DNA of 64,000 nt, taken from the NCBI RefSeq assembly GCF_000374445.1, contig NZ_KB894428.1, positions 66,372 to 130,371 of the forward strand, given 5' to 3'. The first letter of the stretch is position 1; the number at the start of each line of letters is the position of its first letter. The notes under the pieces are model-generated. The model saw only the letters and a list, made by a program, of their open reading frames with translations, did no database searches and was not told the origin of the DNA. Of this stretch, positions 37,518-46,382 are shown one piece after another. The DNA comes from Actinokineospora enzanensis DSM 44649. GTDB taxonomy: Bacteria > Actinomycetota > Actinomycetes > Mycobacteriales > Pseudonocardiaceae. The position numbers and the translations under genes are program-made.

Positions 37518-38810
37518 ATGGCACGTATCGGTGACGGCGGAGACCTGCTCAAGTGTTCTTTCTGCGGGAAGAGCCAGAAGCAGGTGAAAAAGCTCATCGC
37601 CGGTCCCGGCGTGTACATCTGTGATGAGTGCATCGACCTCTGCAACGAGATCATCGAGGAGGAGCTCGCCGAGGCGGGCGACGTCAAACTCGACGAGCTG
37701 CCCAAGCCCGCCGAGATCCACGACTTCCTCGACCAGTACGTCATCGGCCAGGACGACGCCAAGCGCTCGCTGGCCGTGGCGGTCTACAACCACTACAAAC
37801 GCATCCAGGCCGGTGACCGCGCCCGCCCCGAGGGCCGCGAGTCCCGCGAGGAGACCGTCGAGCTGGCCAAGTCGAACATCCTCATGCTCGGCCCCACCGG
37901 CTGCGGCAAGACCTACCTCGCCCAGACCCTGGCCAAGCTGCTCAACGTCCCGTTCGCCATCGCCGACGCCACCGCGCTGACCGAGGCGGGCTACGTCGGC
38001 GAGGACGTCGAGAACATCCTGCTCAAGCTGATCCAGGCCGCCGACTACGACGTCAAGCGCGCCGAGACCGGCATCATCTACATCGACGAGGTCGACAAGA
38101 TCGCCCGCAAGAGCGAGAACCCGTCGATCACCCGCGACGTGTCGGGCGAGGGCGTGCAGCAGGCCCTGCTCAAGATCCTGGAGGGCACCACCGCCAGCGT
38201 CCCCCCGCAGGGCGGCCGCAAGCACCCCCACCAGGAGTTCATCCAGATCGACACCACGAACGTCCTGTTCATCGTGGCGGGCGCGTTCGCGGGCCTGGAG
38301 AAGATCATCCAGGACCGGGTCGGCAAGCGCGGCCTCGGCTTCGGCGCCGAGATCCGCTCCAAGGCCGACATCGACGCCGCCGACATGTTCGCCGACACCA
38401 TGCCCGAGGACCTGATCAAGTTCGGCCTGATCCCCGAGTTCATCGGCCGCCTGCCGGTCCTGGCCAGCGTGACCAACCTGGACAAGGTCTCCCTCGTCCA
38501 GATCCTCACCGAGCCGCGCAACGCCCTGGTCAAGCAGTACCAGAAGCTCTTCGAGATGGACGGCGTCGAACTGGAGTTCACCGACACCGCCCTGGAAGCG
38601 GTCGCCGACCAGGCCATCCTGCGCGGCACGGGCGCTCGTGGGCTGCGGGCCATCATGGAGGAGGTCCTGCAGTCGGTCATGTACGACATCCCGAGCCGCA
38701 CGGACGTGGCCAAGGTCGTCATCACCGAGCAGACGGTCCGCGAGAACGTGAACCCCACGATCGTCGCCCGCCAGCCCTCCCGCCGCGAACGCCGCGAAAA
38801 GTCCGCCTGA
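37518..38810 (+). CDS. clpX: ClpX ATPase
   Basis: 430 aa AAA+ unfoldase that recognises substrates and feeds ClpP1P2. The N-terminal zinc-binding domain has Cys13, Cys16, Cys35 and Cys38. Walker A is GPTGCGKT at 125-132 and Walker B is IIYIDEVDK. The RIGF-type ClpP-binding loop region and the C-terminal small domain ([15 protein letters not shown]) are present. ATG 37518 lies 296 bp after clpP2, so it may have its own promoter. It is followed by a strong terminator and the dispersed element copy 3. Confidence 0.97.
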   Translation: MARIGDGGDLLKCSFCGKSQKQVKKLIAGPGVYICDECIDLCNEIIEEELAEAGDVKLDELPKPAEIHDFLDQYVIGQDDAKRSLAVAVYNHYKRIQAGDRARPEGRESREETVELAKSNILMLGPTGCGKTYLAQTLAKLLNVPFAIADATALTEAGYVGEDVENILLKLIQAADYDVKRAETGIIYIDEVDKIARKSENPSITRDVSGEGVQQALLKILEGTTASVPPQGGRKHPHQEFIQIDTTNVLFIVAGAFAGLEKIIQDRVGKRGLGFGAEIRSKADIDAADMFADTMPEDLIKFGLIPEFIGRLPVLASVTNLDKVSLVQILTEPRNALVKQYQKLFEMDGVELEFTDTALEAVADQAILRGTGARGLRAIMEEVLQSVMYDIPSRTDVAKVVITEQTVRENVNPTIVARQPSRRERREKSA

Positions 38811-38828
38811 CCTGTTGACAAACGCTCC

Positions 38829-38860
38829 AGCAGCGCCCCGCCTTTCGGCGGGGCGCTGCT
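38829..38860 (+). terminator. clpX terminator
   Basis: A perfect 14-bp stem (AGCAGCGCCCCGCC, 38829-38842, against 38847-38860) with loop TTTC is followed by GTTT. Confidence 0.88.
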
Positions 38861-38956
38861 GTTTACCAGGGGTCATATCCGGCTTCACCCCGTCGTGTTC
38901 TTGTCACCTGAGAGTGCTTCCTCGGCTGGCTTGCGACGGAGGATTGTGCACTCAGG

Positions 38957-39060
38957 GTCAGGTTTTCCTCACCGCATCAGGCGATGTGGACACGGAACTT
39001 TCGTCGGCGTGTCGTTCGTTGCGAGTTGAGGTTGTGCGAGCGCGAGGGAAAGTAATCGTG
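38957..39060 (+). repeat. Dispersed 3'-end element, copy 3 (behind clpX)
   Basis: The core at 39006-39048 is the exact reverse complement of the other three copies. The copy starts 147 bases after the clpX stop in clpX orientation. It includes a 23-codon ORF, ATG 38984 to TAA 39055, with a weak ribosome site. Confidence 0.85.
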
Positions 39061-39323
39061 AGCGCGGGAAGGGGCGTGGGAGCGCGGAGATCATCGGACG
39101 AAGGCTGTGGGGACATGGCAGGCGGGGCGTCGGGACGTGACTGAGGGCGCGGCCAGGACAAGGAACCGGCGGAAACGTGAGTCCAAGCGGCCCGGCCCCA
39201 GCAGCCACACCGTCAGCCGCGACTGACGTTGGCTGCGACCGGCAGCCGCCTTACCGCCCTACCGGCCTGAGGGCCCACCCCCGACGTCCCACTGACGTCC
39301 TAGCGTGGCGACTGGCCGTGGCT

Positions 39324-39351
39324 GCCCAGCATCCCGGCCGGGATGCTGGGC
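39324..39351. repeat. Perfect 28-bp palindrome
   Basis: GCCCAGCATCCCGG is followed immediately by its full complement with no loop. A protein-binding or cruciform site is possible; it is poor as a terminator because no T run follows. Confidence 0.8.
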
Positions 39352-39937
39352 CCGGGGACGCCGGGCGGTGGGCCTGCCCAGCTAGGCAGGGTTGTCCATG
39401 GGAAGGCTCCGGGCCGAACCGCCACAGGGAAGCCCGCGTGGCTGGCCTCCCCGCGATGGACCACCGGCCCTGATCCCTACACGCCGCCGAGCTGGCCGCC
39501 GACTCCCCAAAGCCACGCCCGGCCTCTGGCCCGCGCGACAGGCGCTGTCCCTGGCCGCCGTGCCTACTCAACCCTGGCCTGCAACCCGGTTCAGTCGGCA
39601 CGCTGAGCTGCCAGCACAGCAAGCGGCCAGTCGGCACACCGGCCTGCCCGAGCCAGTTGCGGTTCCCGTTTGGCTGGCGGCGCCACGTCCGCGTCCACCG
39701 CGCTAGCGATCGCCGCGACTCGGATGAGCTGGGGCGGACCCCAGCGGGGATCTGGGCACGGTCAACGGCTGGGTGGCGGCGTCCATCGGGCAGACAAGCC
39801 TGGGGCACGAGCGACCGGACGCCGTCCGGTCATCGAGCCGCCGATACAGCCATGCACCGATCGGATGAATCAGGTCTCCGAAAGCCGAGTTGCTGCTCAG
39901 CGCAAAGCTGGCTCAGCGGCAAGCCCGAACAGCAGCC

Positions 39938-40813
39938 TCAAGCCTTGGCAGCCGAAACCGGAACGTGTTTCCCCAGGAAGTCCAGCACCGACGGCACGAT
40001 CCCCCGATAGAACGAATCCCCATGCCCCCCAGGCCCCGTGAACGCCACCTCCGGCCGCGCCAGCCGGATGAACTTGCGCGCGCCCTCGATGAAGTGGTCC
40101 TCGGTCCCACACCAGATCCCCACCGGTGTCCGCCCCAGCTTGTCCGTGTTGCGCAGCGGATCCAGCTGCGCCCACTCCTGGTTGTTCTTGAACGCCCGCC
40201 GAGTGCTCATCTCCCGCCACGACATCAACAGCCCAGGCGAGATAGCCGCCACCGCCGCCACCGGCTGCCGTACCTCCTGTCGCCGCCGCGCGTACAGCAA
40301 AGCCCCGAACCCGCCCATCGACACCCCCGCGCACGCGAACGGCGTACCGGACGCGTCTCCCAGCCCGCGCTCACGCAGCCACCGAGGCACCTCGTCCAGC
40401 AGCATCCCCATCGGGTTGTCACCCACATGGTTCTCGTGCCAGTAGTTGTCCCCCCCGTCCAGGGCGACGAACGCGAACGGCGGCAGCGAACCCTCCTGCA
40501 CCCGCGTCGCCAGTGTGCGGGCCAGGCCGGACGGTGCGGCATGGGCGGCGTCGCCGCGTAGGCCGTGCAGGAACAGGCAGACCGGCAGGTTCCGGGGAGC
40601 GTCCGCAGGCAGGATCGTGACCATGGTGACGTCCGTGCCGCGCGCCATCGAACGCACGCGTTCGGTCCGGATGATCGGGTCCGTGTCGTCGGCGCCCAGG
40701 GCCCGCGCCATCACGTCCAGGACGGGCAGGGTGCCGGTGGCGGCGCCGAGGGCGATGCCGGAGGTGGCGGCGGCGGCCGCGCCCGCGACCAGTAGTGACC
40801 GCCGTTTCAGCAT
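39938..40813 (-). CDS. Exported alpha/beta-hydrolase (esterase-like)
   Basis: 291 aa. The N-terminus MLKRRSLLVAGAAAAATSG is a twin-arginine-like signal peptide. The nucleophile is Ser165 in GVSMGG, LFLHGLRGD forms the oxyanion strand, GTEDHF is the acid region, and the GGHGDSFYR histidine completes the triad. It resembles the esterase D/mycolyltransferase-like family of exported hydrolases. ATG 40813 has GGAGGGG upstream; the frame continues eight residues further without support. Substrate unknown. Confidence 0.85.
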   Translation of the reverse strand: MLKRRSLLVAGAAAAATSGIALGAATGTLPVLDVMARALGADDTDPIIRTERVRSMARGTDVTMVTILPADAPRNLPVCLFLHGLRGDAAHAAPSGLARTLATRVQEGSLPPFAFVALDGGDNYWHENHVGDNPMGMLLDEVPRWLRERGLGDASGTPFACAGVSMGGFGALLYARRRQEVRQPVAAVAAISPGLLMSWREMSTRRAFKNNQEWAQLDPLRNTDKLGRTPVGIWCGTEDHFIEGARKFIRLARPEVAFTGPGGHGDSFYRGIVPSVLDFLGKHVPVSAAKA

Positions 40814-41024
40814 GACCCCTCCGTGGTTCCCCGCCACCCACTGGACGGAAGTGGGTCACCGCGACGTGCAGTTCCCACCGCCTGACCACCTCATCGTGGG
40901 AAGTGGTCCAGACGTTTCTCGGTTCAGACACGCAGTGTGCCCGCGATCGGGTGAAATGTCCCCTGAACAGCCCAATGTCTCGACGGTTGTCGCTTACCTC
41001 ACGTTCCCGTCGACCCGGGCAACC

Positions 41025-41846
41025 TCAGGCAATACGGGCATCCCCGGTGTAAAGGTTCATCGTGTCGCCGCGCAGGAACCCCACCAGGGTCATGCCCTGC
41101 TCCTCGGCCAACGACACGGCGAGTGACGACGGCGCCGACACGGCCGCGAGCACCGGCACCCCCGCCATCGCCGCCTTCTGCACCAGCTCGAACGACGCGC
41201 GCCCCGACACCAACAGCACCGTCCCCGTCAACGGCACCCGGTCCTGCAACACCGCCCACCCCAGGACTTTGTCCACCGCGTTGTGCCTACCGACGTCCTC
41301 GCGCACCACGAGCACGTCACCGTCCGCCGTGAACAGACCCGCCCCGTGCAGGCCGCCCGTGCTGCCGAACACCTTCTGCCGCTCCAGCAACACCTCCGGC
41401 AACCCGGCCAACACCGACGGCGACACCCGCACCGGATCGGCGGCGGGGGAGTGGCGCGTCTTCAGCCGCACCGCGTCCAAAGCGGCCTTCCCGCACACCC
41501 CGCACGACGACGTCGTGTAGAAGTTGCGCTCCACACCGGTCTCCGGCGGCGGCACCCCCTCCGCCAGCGCCACGTCCAGCACGTTGTAGGTGTTGCGTCC
41601 CTCGTCGTCCACCCCGTCGCAGTACCGCGCCACGGCCACATCGGACCGGTCGCCGATCACGCCCTCGGTGAGCAGGAACCCGTGCGCCAGCTCCACATCG
41701 TGGCCCGGCGTGCGCATGGTGACCGCCAGTGCCCGACCACCCACCCGCAGCTCCAACGGCTCCTCCGCCGCCAGCGCGTCCGGCCTGCTGTGCCGCCCCT
41801 GCGGCGTCACCCGGACCACCGGCCTGCGCACCGTCACCCGTCCCAT
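41025..41846 (-). CDS. fdhD: Formate dehydrogenase accessory sulfurtransferase FdhD
   Basis: 273 aa. [11 protein letters not shown] carries the CxxC pair that passes sulfur from the IscS desulfurase to the molybdenum cofactor of formate dehydrogenase. [16 protein letters not shown] and [18 protein letters not shown] are further family signatures. Its probable client, the fdhF-type oxidoreductase, lies 4.5 kb away on the same strand, with unrelated genes between them. Confidence 0.93.
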   Translation of the reverse strand: MGRVTVRRPVVRVTPQGRHSRPDALAAEEPLELRVGGRALAVTMRTPGHDVELAHGFLLTEGVIGDRSDVAVARYCDGVDDEGRNTYNVLDVALAEGVPPPETGVERNFYTTSSCGVCGKAALDAVRLKTRHSPAADPVRVSPSVLAGLPEVLLERQKVFGSTGGLHGAGLFTADGDVLVVREDVGRHNAVDKVLGWAVLQDRVPLTGTVLLVSGRASFELVQKAAMAGVPVLAAVSAPSSLAVSLAEEQGMTLVGFLRGDTMNLYTGDARIA

Positions 41847-41874
41847 GTGTCCAGAGTAGGTCCGGGCGAGACGA

Positions 41875-41909
41875 AAGCCGCCCCCGACGGTGGACGTCGG
41901 GGGCGGCTT
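41875..41909 (-). terminator. Terminator of the chitin-binding protease gene
   Basis: A perfect 14-bp stem, AAGCCGCCCCCGAC (41875-41888) against 41896-41909, lies 17 bp behind the protease stop. Confidence 0.8.
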
Positions 41910-41926
41910 CGCCTAGCGGGAGCTGT

Positions 41927-43267
41927 TTACTGACGCGCCCACAGCGAGGGCACGTTCGGCGGCTCCCAGCCCGGGAGCGAGTAGTGACCCTGGATGGCCC
42001 GGTAGGACACACCGCTGTAGGTCACGGTCGCGCCCGCCGCGTAGTTCGTGTACGGCGCCCACGAGGTGTTGCCCGGCGGGGTGCCCGGCGTGGTCGTGGT
42101 GGTGTTGCTGGTCGGCGGCGTGCTGCCACCGGTCAGCAGGCGCGCGCCGGTCGCCGACAGGATCGGCAGCAGCGGCTGGAAGTAGAAGGTGCCGCCCGAG
42201 GTGCAGTTGCCGGAGCCACCGGAGGTGACGCCCTGCGCCTGGTCGCCCGCCAGCCACGAACCACCCGAGTCGCCGGGCTCGGCGCACGCGTTGGTCCGGG
42301 TCAGGCCGTTGACGGAGCCTTCCTGGTAGTTCACGGTGGCGTTCTTCTGCTGGATGGTGCCGCAGTGCCAGCCGGTGGTGGAGCCCGAGCGGCACACCGA
42401 CGCGCCGATGGCGGCCTCGGTGCTGCCCCCGACGGTCACGTTCGTGCCGCCGTAGTGGTTGACCAGCGGCCGCGGGGTGTTGCCCGCCGCGACGCGCACG
42501 TAGCCGTAGTCGTTGCCCGGGAAGCGCGAGGTGACGACCGAGCCGGTGGGCTGGGTGGTCGCCGTGCCCGGGGTGCCGCAGTGGCCCGCGGTGACGAAGC
42601 CGTCGGTCACCGGGAAGCCGATGGAGCAGCGGCTGCCGCCGTTGAAGTAGTACGCGTTGCCGCCGATGACGTCGATCAGCGTCCGGGGCTGCTCGGCCGA
42701 GGCCTCCACCCGGATCGCCGACGCGTCCACGCCGCTGGCCTTGGCCCACGCCTGCGCCGCGCCCTCGCTGCCCGGCTTGGCCAGCACGACCACCGCGTTC
42801 GTGCTGACGTCGACGTACCAGCCGGGGATGCTCTTCGGCGCGGCCTGCGAGTTGCCGTCCAGCCGGGACTTGCCGGAGTTCAGCGCGGCCTCGCTGCGGG
42901 CCACCACCTTCGGGGTCGCGCCGAGGCCGCGAACCTGGTCGGCCTTGCTCGCGTCGGTCAGCGCGACGGTCAGCCTGTCGGCTCCGGAGTCCAACCACGC
43001 GCCACCGAACGCGCTGCCCAGGGAGCCGCGCAGGGCACCCTCGGCCGCGACGGCCTTGTGCTCCCGGGCCAGGCGTTGGCGCGCCTGCTCGGGGCTGAGC
43101 TTCAGGTCACGGGCCATGGCCACGAGCATGTCGGGGCTGGCCGCGTCGGCCACTGCGATCGGGGCGGCGCTCTGGCCAGCGGTCGCCGAGGGGGTTAGGA
43201 CGAACGCGGTCGTCAGACCGGCCGCCGTCAGTGCTGCCATGGCGGCAGCGGTCAACTTTCGATTCAT
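41927..43267 (-). CDS. Secreted streptogrisin-like protease with chitin-binding module
   Basis: 446 aa. A signal peptide (residues 1-31) is followed by a pro-region (about 40-205) of the alpha-lytic protease type, then an S1 protease domain beginning near IDVIGG. The triad is His239 (TAGHC), Asp263 (NDYGYV) and Ser344 (GDSGG), with paired cysteines. A Thr/Pro linker leads to a C-terminal CBM5/12 module (YAAGATVTYSG ... LPGWEPPNVPSLW), as in streptogrisin C. ATG 43267 has AGGAG at a 6-base spacing. The palindrome at 43332-43349 lies in its promoter region. Confidence 0.94.
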   Translation of the reverse strand: MNRKLTAAAMAALTAAGLTTAFVLTPSATAGQSAAPIAVADAASPDMLVAMARDLKLSPEQARQRLAREHKAVAAEGALRGSLGSAFGGAWLDSGADRLTVALTDASKADQVRGLGATPKVVARSEAALNSGKSRLDGNSQAAPKSIPGWYVDVSTNAVVVLAKPGSEGAAQAWAKASGVDASAIRVEASAEQPRTLIDVIGGNAYYFNGGSRCSIGFPVTDGFVTAGHCGTPGTATTQPTGSVVTSRFPGNDYGYVRVAAGNTPRPLVNHYGGTNVTVGGSTEAAIGASVCRSGSTTGWHCGTIQQKNATVNYQEGSVNGLTRTNACAEPGDSGGSWLAGDQAQGVTSGGSGNCTSGGTFYFQPLLPILSATGARLLTGGSTPPTSNTTTTTPGTPPGNTSWAPYTNYAAGATVTYSGVSYRAIQGHYSLPGWEPPNVPSLWARQ

Positions 43268-43331
43268 CACGCTCTCCTAGCGAGGGCGAGTTGTGCAGGG
43301 TAGACACCGACGGTAAGAGCCGGATGACCCA

Positions 43332-43349
43332 TATTGGTACATACCAATA
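43332..43349. promoter_or_regulatory. Palindromic operator TATTGGTAcaTACCAATA
   Basis: Eight-base arms with a 2-base centre lie between the divergent protease and SDR genes. The inner part TGGT-N4-ACCA has the same half-sites and spacing as the DasR-responsive element of streptomycetes (TGGTCTAGACCA). It is the most AT-rich stretch nearby. Confidence 0.55.
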
Positions 43350-43392
43350 GAGTCATACCTCCTTATTCCGACATTAATGGGAAGGTGGGAAT

Positions 43393-44184
43393 GTGAACGC
43401 GCCCAACGATTTCCCCGACGGCGACCGGCGACCACCGCGCCGGGTCCTGGTCTCCGGGGCGTCGAGTGGTATAGGCGCGGCGATCGCGCTGGCCTTCGCC
43501 GAACGTGGCGACCGGGTCGCTGTGCACTACTTTTCCGGTGCCGGACGGGCGGAACGCGTCCGCGACGCGCTTCCGGGAACGGGACATGTGGCGGTCGGCG
43601 GCGACCTCGCCGACCCGGCCGCGATTCCGGCGCTGGTGGGAACGACCGTGGACGGTTTGGGCGGAATCGACGTACTTGTGAACAACGCGGCGGTGCTCAC
43701 CGGAGCGCAACCGATAGACGCCATGCCTTACGCCGAATGGGCGAAGGTATGGACCGAAGTGCTGGCGGTGAACCTGCTCGGCGCCGCCAACCTGACCCAC
43801 CAGGTGGCGGCCCGGATGTTGGCGCAGGGAACCGGCGGTCGGATCATCAATGTCGGGTCGCGTGGCGCGTTCCGCGGCGAACCGGGCCACCCCGCCTACG
43901 GCGCGAGCAAGGCCGGGCTGCACTCGCTCGGCCAGTCGCTCGCCGTCGCGTTGGCGCCGCACGGGATCGCGGTCGCCTCGGTCGCGCCCGGGTTCGTCGA
44001 GACCGACCGGGTCGCGGACCGGTTGTCCGGTGAGCAAGGCGCGGCGATCCGGGCGCAGAGCCCGTTCGGCCGGGTCGCGGACCCCGCGGAGATCGCCGCC
44101 GCGGTCGTCTACCTCGCCTCGCCCGAGGCGCTGTGGGCCTCCGGCGCGGTCCTGGACCTCAACGGCGCGTCCCACCTGCGATGA
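43393..44184 (+). CDS. Short-chain dehydrogenase/reductase
   Basis: 263 aa SDR. SGASSGIG is the cofactor glycine motif, NNAA follows the fourth strand, Ser in NVGSRGAF and YGASK complete the active site. The end EALWASGAVLDLNGASHLR is typical of classical SDRs. Substrate unknown. GTG 43393 has GGGAAGG upstream. Its stop overlaps the ATG of the next gene (ATGA), so the two oxidoreductases form an operon. Confidence 0.92.
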   Translation: MNAPNDFPDGDRRPPRRVLVSGASSGIGAAIALAFAERGDRVAVHYFSGAGRAERVRDALPGTGHVAVGGDLADPAAIPALVGTTVDGLGGIDVLVNNAAVLTGAQPIDAMPYAEWAKVWTEVLAVNLLGAANLTHQVAARMLAQGTGGRIINVGSRGAFRGEPGHPAYGASKAGLHSLGQSLAVALAPHGIAVASVAPGFVETDRVADRLSGEQGAAIRAQSPFGRVADPAEIAAAVVYLASPEALWASGAVLDLNGASHLR

Positions 44185-45689
44185 ACCGCCACGACGTGGT
44201 GGTGGTCGGCGGCGGGCACAACGCGCTCGTCGCCGCCGCGTATCTCGCGCGGGCCGGGCGGTCCGTGCTGGTGGTGGAACGGCTCGACCGGGTCGGTGGG
44301 GCGGCGGTCAGCGCGAGCCCGTTCCCCGGCGTGCGGCTGTCCCGCTACTCGTACCTGGTCAGCCTGCTGCCGGACCGGATCGTCGCCGACCTCGGGCTGC
44401 GGCTCACCCTGCGTTCTCGCTCGGTGTCCTCGTACACGCCGATCGTCCGCGACGGCGTGCACACCGGGTTGCTGGTGGGGGACGAGGCCGAGACGACGGC
44501 GTCCTTCCGGGCCCTGACCGGCTCCGATGCCGAATACGCGCGCTGGCGCGAGTTCTACGCGGGAATCTCGCGCATGGCGGTGGCATTGGCGCCTACTCTG
44601 CTGGAACCGTTGCCTACCAAGGAAAGCGTTCGTGATCTGGTCGTTTCCGCGGCCGGGCGGACGGTGTGGCGTCAGGTGTTCGAACAGCCGTTGTCGGAAA
44701 CGCTCACCACGACGTTCACCGACGATGTGGTGCGGGGCGTCGTCGCCACCGACGGGCTGATCGGCACGCACGCCTCGTTGACCGACATGCGGGCCAACCG
44801 GTGCTTCCTCTATCACGTCATCGGGAATGGCACCGGCGAATGGCGAGTCCCGGTCGGCGGAATGGGCGCTGTCACAGCGGAATTGACGCGCGCCGCGCGC
44901 GAGGCCGGGGCACATATCGTGACCGGCGCCGAGGTCGTGCGCGTGGACGTCGACGGGAAGACCGCCCAGGTGATTTACCGGGCCGGTGACGAGGAAGTGG
45001 CCGTTGACGCCGGATATGTGTTGTCCGGGGTCGCTCCCGCCGTGCTGGATCGTGTGCGGGGACGCGTTGGCACGCCGCCGGTCGGGGCGCAGTTGAAGGT
45101 CAATGTGCTGCTGGATCGGTTGCCGCGCTTGCGTTCCGGCATTTCACCTGAGCAGGCCTTCGCGGGCACCTTCCATCTCGACGAGTCGTATACGGAACTG
45201 GAGGAGGCCTATCGGCTGAGCGCGGCGGGCTCGCTGCCCGAGCGGCCGCCGGGGGAGATGTACTGCCACACGCTGACCGATCGGTCCATTGTGGACTCGC
45301 CGACCGCGCACACGCTGACCCTGTTCGGCCTGCACCTGCCCGACACCCTGTTCACCGACAACGACGCCACCCGCGACGAGCTCGTGCGCCGCTACCTCGC
45401 CGGGCTCGACCGCCACCTGCTCGACCCGATCGCCGACTGCCTCGCCACCATCGACGGCCGCCCGTGCGTCGAGGCCCGCACACCGCGCGACCTCGAAGCC
45501 GAGCTGGCCATGCCGGGCGGCAACATCTTCCACGGCGACCTGGCCTGGCCGTTCGGCGACGGCGGCTGGGGCGTCGAGACCGACGTGCCCAACCTGCTTG
45601 TCTGCGGCAGCGGCGCGCGGCGGGGAGGAGGTGTCAGCGGCATCGCCGGGCACAACGCGGCGATGGCCGTGCTCGCTCGTCCGGTGTGA
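44181..45689 (+). CDS. FAD-dependent oxidoreductase, phytoene-desaturase/PYROXD2-like
   Basis: 502 aa. The Rossmann motif VVVGGGHNALVAAAYLARAGRSVLVVER lies at the N-terminus, summarised here as GxGxxG with an Glu at the strand end. The middle contains PVGGMGAVTAELTRAAREAGA (the second dinucleotide-binding signature of the amine oxidase/phytoene dehydrogenase superfamily). GARRGGGVSGIAGHNAA closes the FAD site. Coupled to the SDR gene by ATGA, it probably acts on the same unknown substrate, which could be a carotenoid- or steroid-like compound; this is inference. Confidence 0.88.
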   Translation: MNRHDVVVVGGGHNALVAAAYLARAGRSVLVVERLDRVGGAAVSASPFPGVRLSRYSYLVSLLPDRIVADLGLRLTLRSRSVSSYTPIVRDGVHTGLLVGDEAETTASFRALTGSDAEYARWREFYAGISRMAVALAPTLLEPLPTKESVRDLVVSAAGRTVWRQVFEQPLSETLTTTFTDDVVRGVVATDGLIGTHASLTDMRANRCFLYHVIGNGTGEWRVPVGGMGAVTAELTRAAREAGAHIVTGAEVVRVDVDGKTAQVIYRAGDEEVAVDAGYVLSGVAPAVLDRVRGRVGTPPVGAQLKVNVLLDRLPRLRSGISPEQAFAGTFHLDESYTELEEAYRLSAAGSLPERPPGEMYCHTLTDRSIVDSPTAHTLTLFGLHLPDTLFTDNDATRDELVRRYLAGLDRHLLDPIADCLATIDGRPCVEARTPRDLEAELAMPGGNIFHGDLAWPFGDGGWGVETDVPNLLVCGSGARRGGGVSGIAGHNAAMAVLARPV

Positions 45690-45733
45690 CCGGCGCGCGT
45701 GCGGCACCCTGGACGGGGTGAGAGGGGACGACG

Positions 45734-46027
45734 ATGGCCTGGAGCAACCGCCGAGTGGCCCGCAGGATCACCCTCGGCTACATCGGCGCGGTGACGGCGG
45801 TGTTCGTGGTGGTCGCGGTGATGCTGGCCGTGACCGAGCGGACCGACGCGTCGTTCGCGCCGGTCCTGGCCATCGCCGCCACCCTGCCCGCGTCGCTGGT
45901 CGTGGTGCTGCTGCCGACGTTCTCGCAACCGTGGGACGGCATCGTCGCCAGCGCCGTCCTGGTGGCGGCGGCGCTGGCGCAGGCCTGGGTGCTGTGGCTG
46001 CTCTTCCGCGGCCACCGCGTCCGGTGA
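45734..46027 (+). CDS. Small membrane protein, three predicted helices
   Basis: 97 aa. Hydrophobic segments lie at about residues 15-33, 42-62 and 70-90, and the N-terminus is basic (RRVARR). It may belong to the SCO4225-type small membrane proteins, but I am not sure. ATG 45734 follows GGGGACGACG. It lies 44 bp after the FAD oxidoreductase. Confidence 0.65.
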   Translation: MAWSNRRVARRITLGYIGAVTAVFVVVAVMLAVTERTDASFAPVLAIAATLPASLVVVLLPTFSQPWDGIVASAVLVAAALAQAWVLWLLFRGHRVR

Positions 46028-46050
46028 CTGTCGGCCGGTCGGGCCTTTGC

Positions 46051-46299
46051 CTACTGCGCCAGCTGTGCCTTGACCTGCGCCAGCGACGGGTTGGTCAGCG
46101 CCGACCCGTTCGGGAAGTGCAGCGTGGGCACGGTCTGGTTGCCGCCGTTCACGCTCATCACGAAGTCGGCCGCCGCGGGCGTGTGCTCGATGTCCACCTC
46201 GACGAACTCGATCCCCTCGGCGTCGAGCAGCGTCTTGAGGCGGCGGCAGTACCCGCACCAGGTCGTCGAGTACATGGTGAGCGTGGTGGGCGCGGACAT
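46051..46299 (-). CDS. mrx1: Mycoredoxin (glutaredoxin-like, CGYC)
   Basis: 82 aa glutaredoxin-fold protein. MYSTTWCGYCRRLK holds the dithiol site Cys15/Cys18, TVPTLHFPNG the cis-proline loop. CGYC glutaredoxins of actinobacteria reduce mycothiol mixed disulfides. ATG 46299 has GGGGAGA upstream; the upstream frame is unsupported. It fits with the mycothiol-dependent DsbA-like protein at 19.4 kb. Confidence 0.88.
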   Translation of the reverse strand: MSAPTTLTMYSTTWCGYCRRLKTLLDAEGIEFVEVDIEHTPAAADFVMSVNGGNQTVPTLHFPNGSALTNPSLAQVKAQLAQ

Positions 46300-46382
46300 C
46301 TCGTCTCCCCGGCAGTCGGTTCGGTCCTGCTGTCCAACGCCCGGCCGGGCCCGGTGATGCCGCCCGGCCGGTGAGGCGATCG

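Larger units (their letters stand above)
38811..39937. other. 1.1-kb non-coding region behind clpX
   Basis: I support no gene here. It contains the clpX terminator, dispersed element copy 3 and a perfect 28-bp palindrome. From 39180 on, the sequence has a less strict GC-third-position pattern in every frame and looks like decayed or intergenic DNA. It is the left border of the accessory block between clpX and valS. Confidence 0.4.

Noticed and set aside
39251..39808. 185-codon minus-strand frame behind clpX
   Set aside because: No ribosome site, composition unlike neighbours, no recognisable domain; treated as non-coding.
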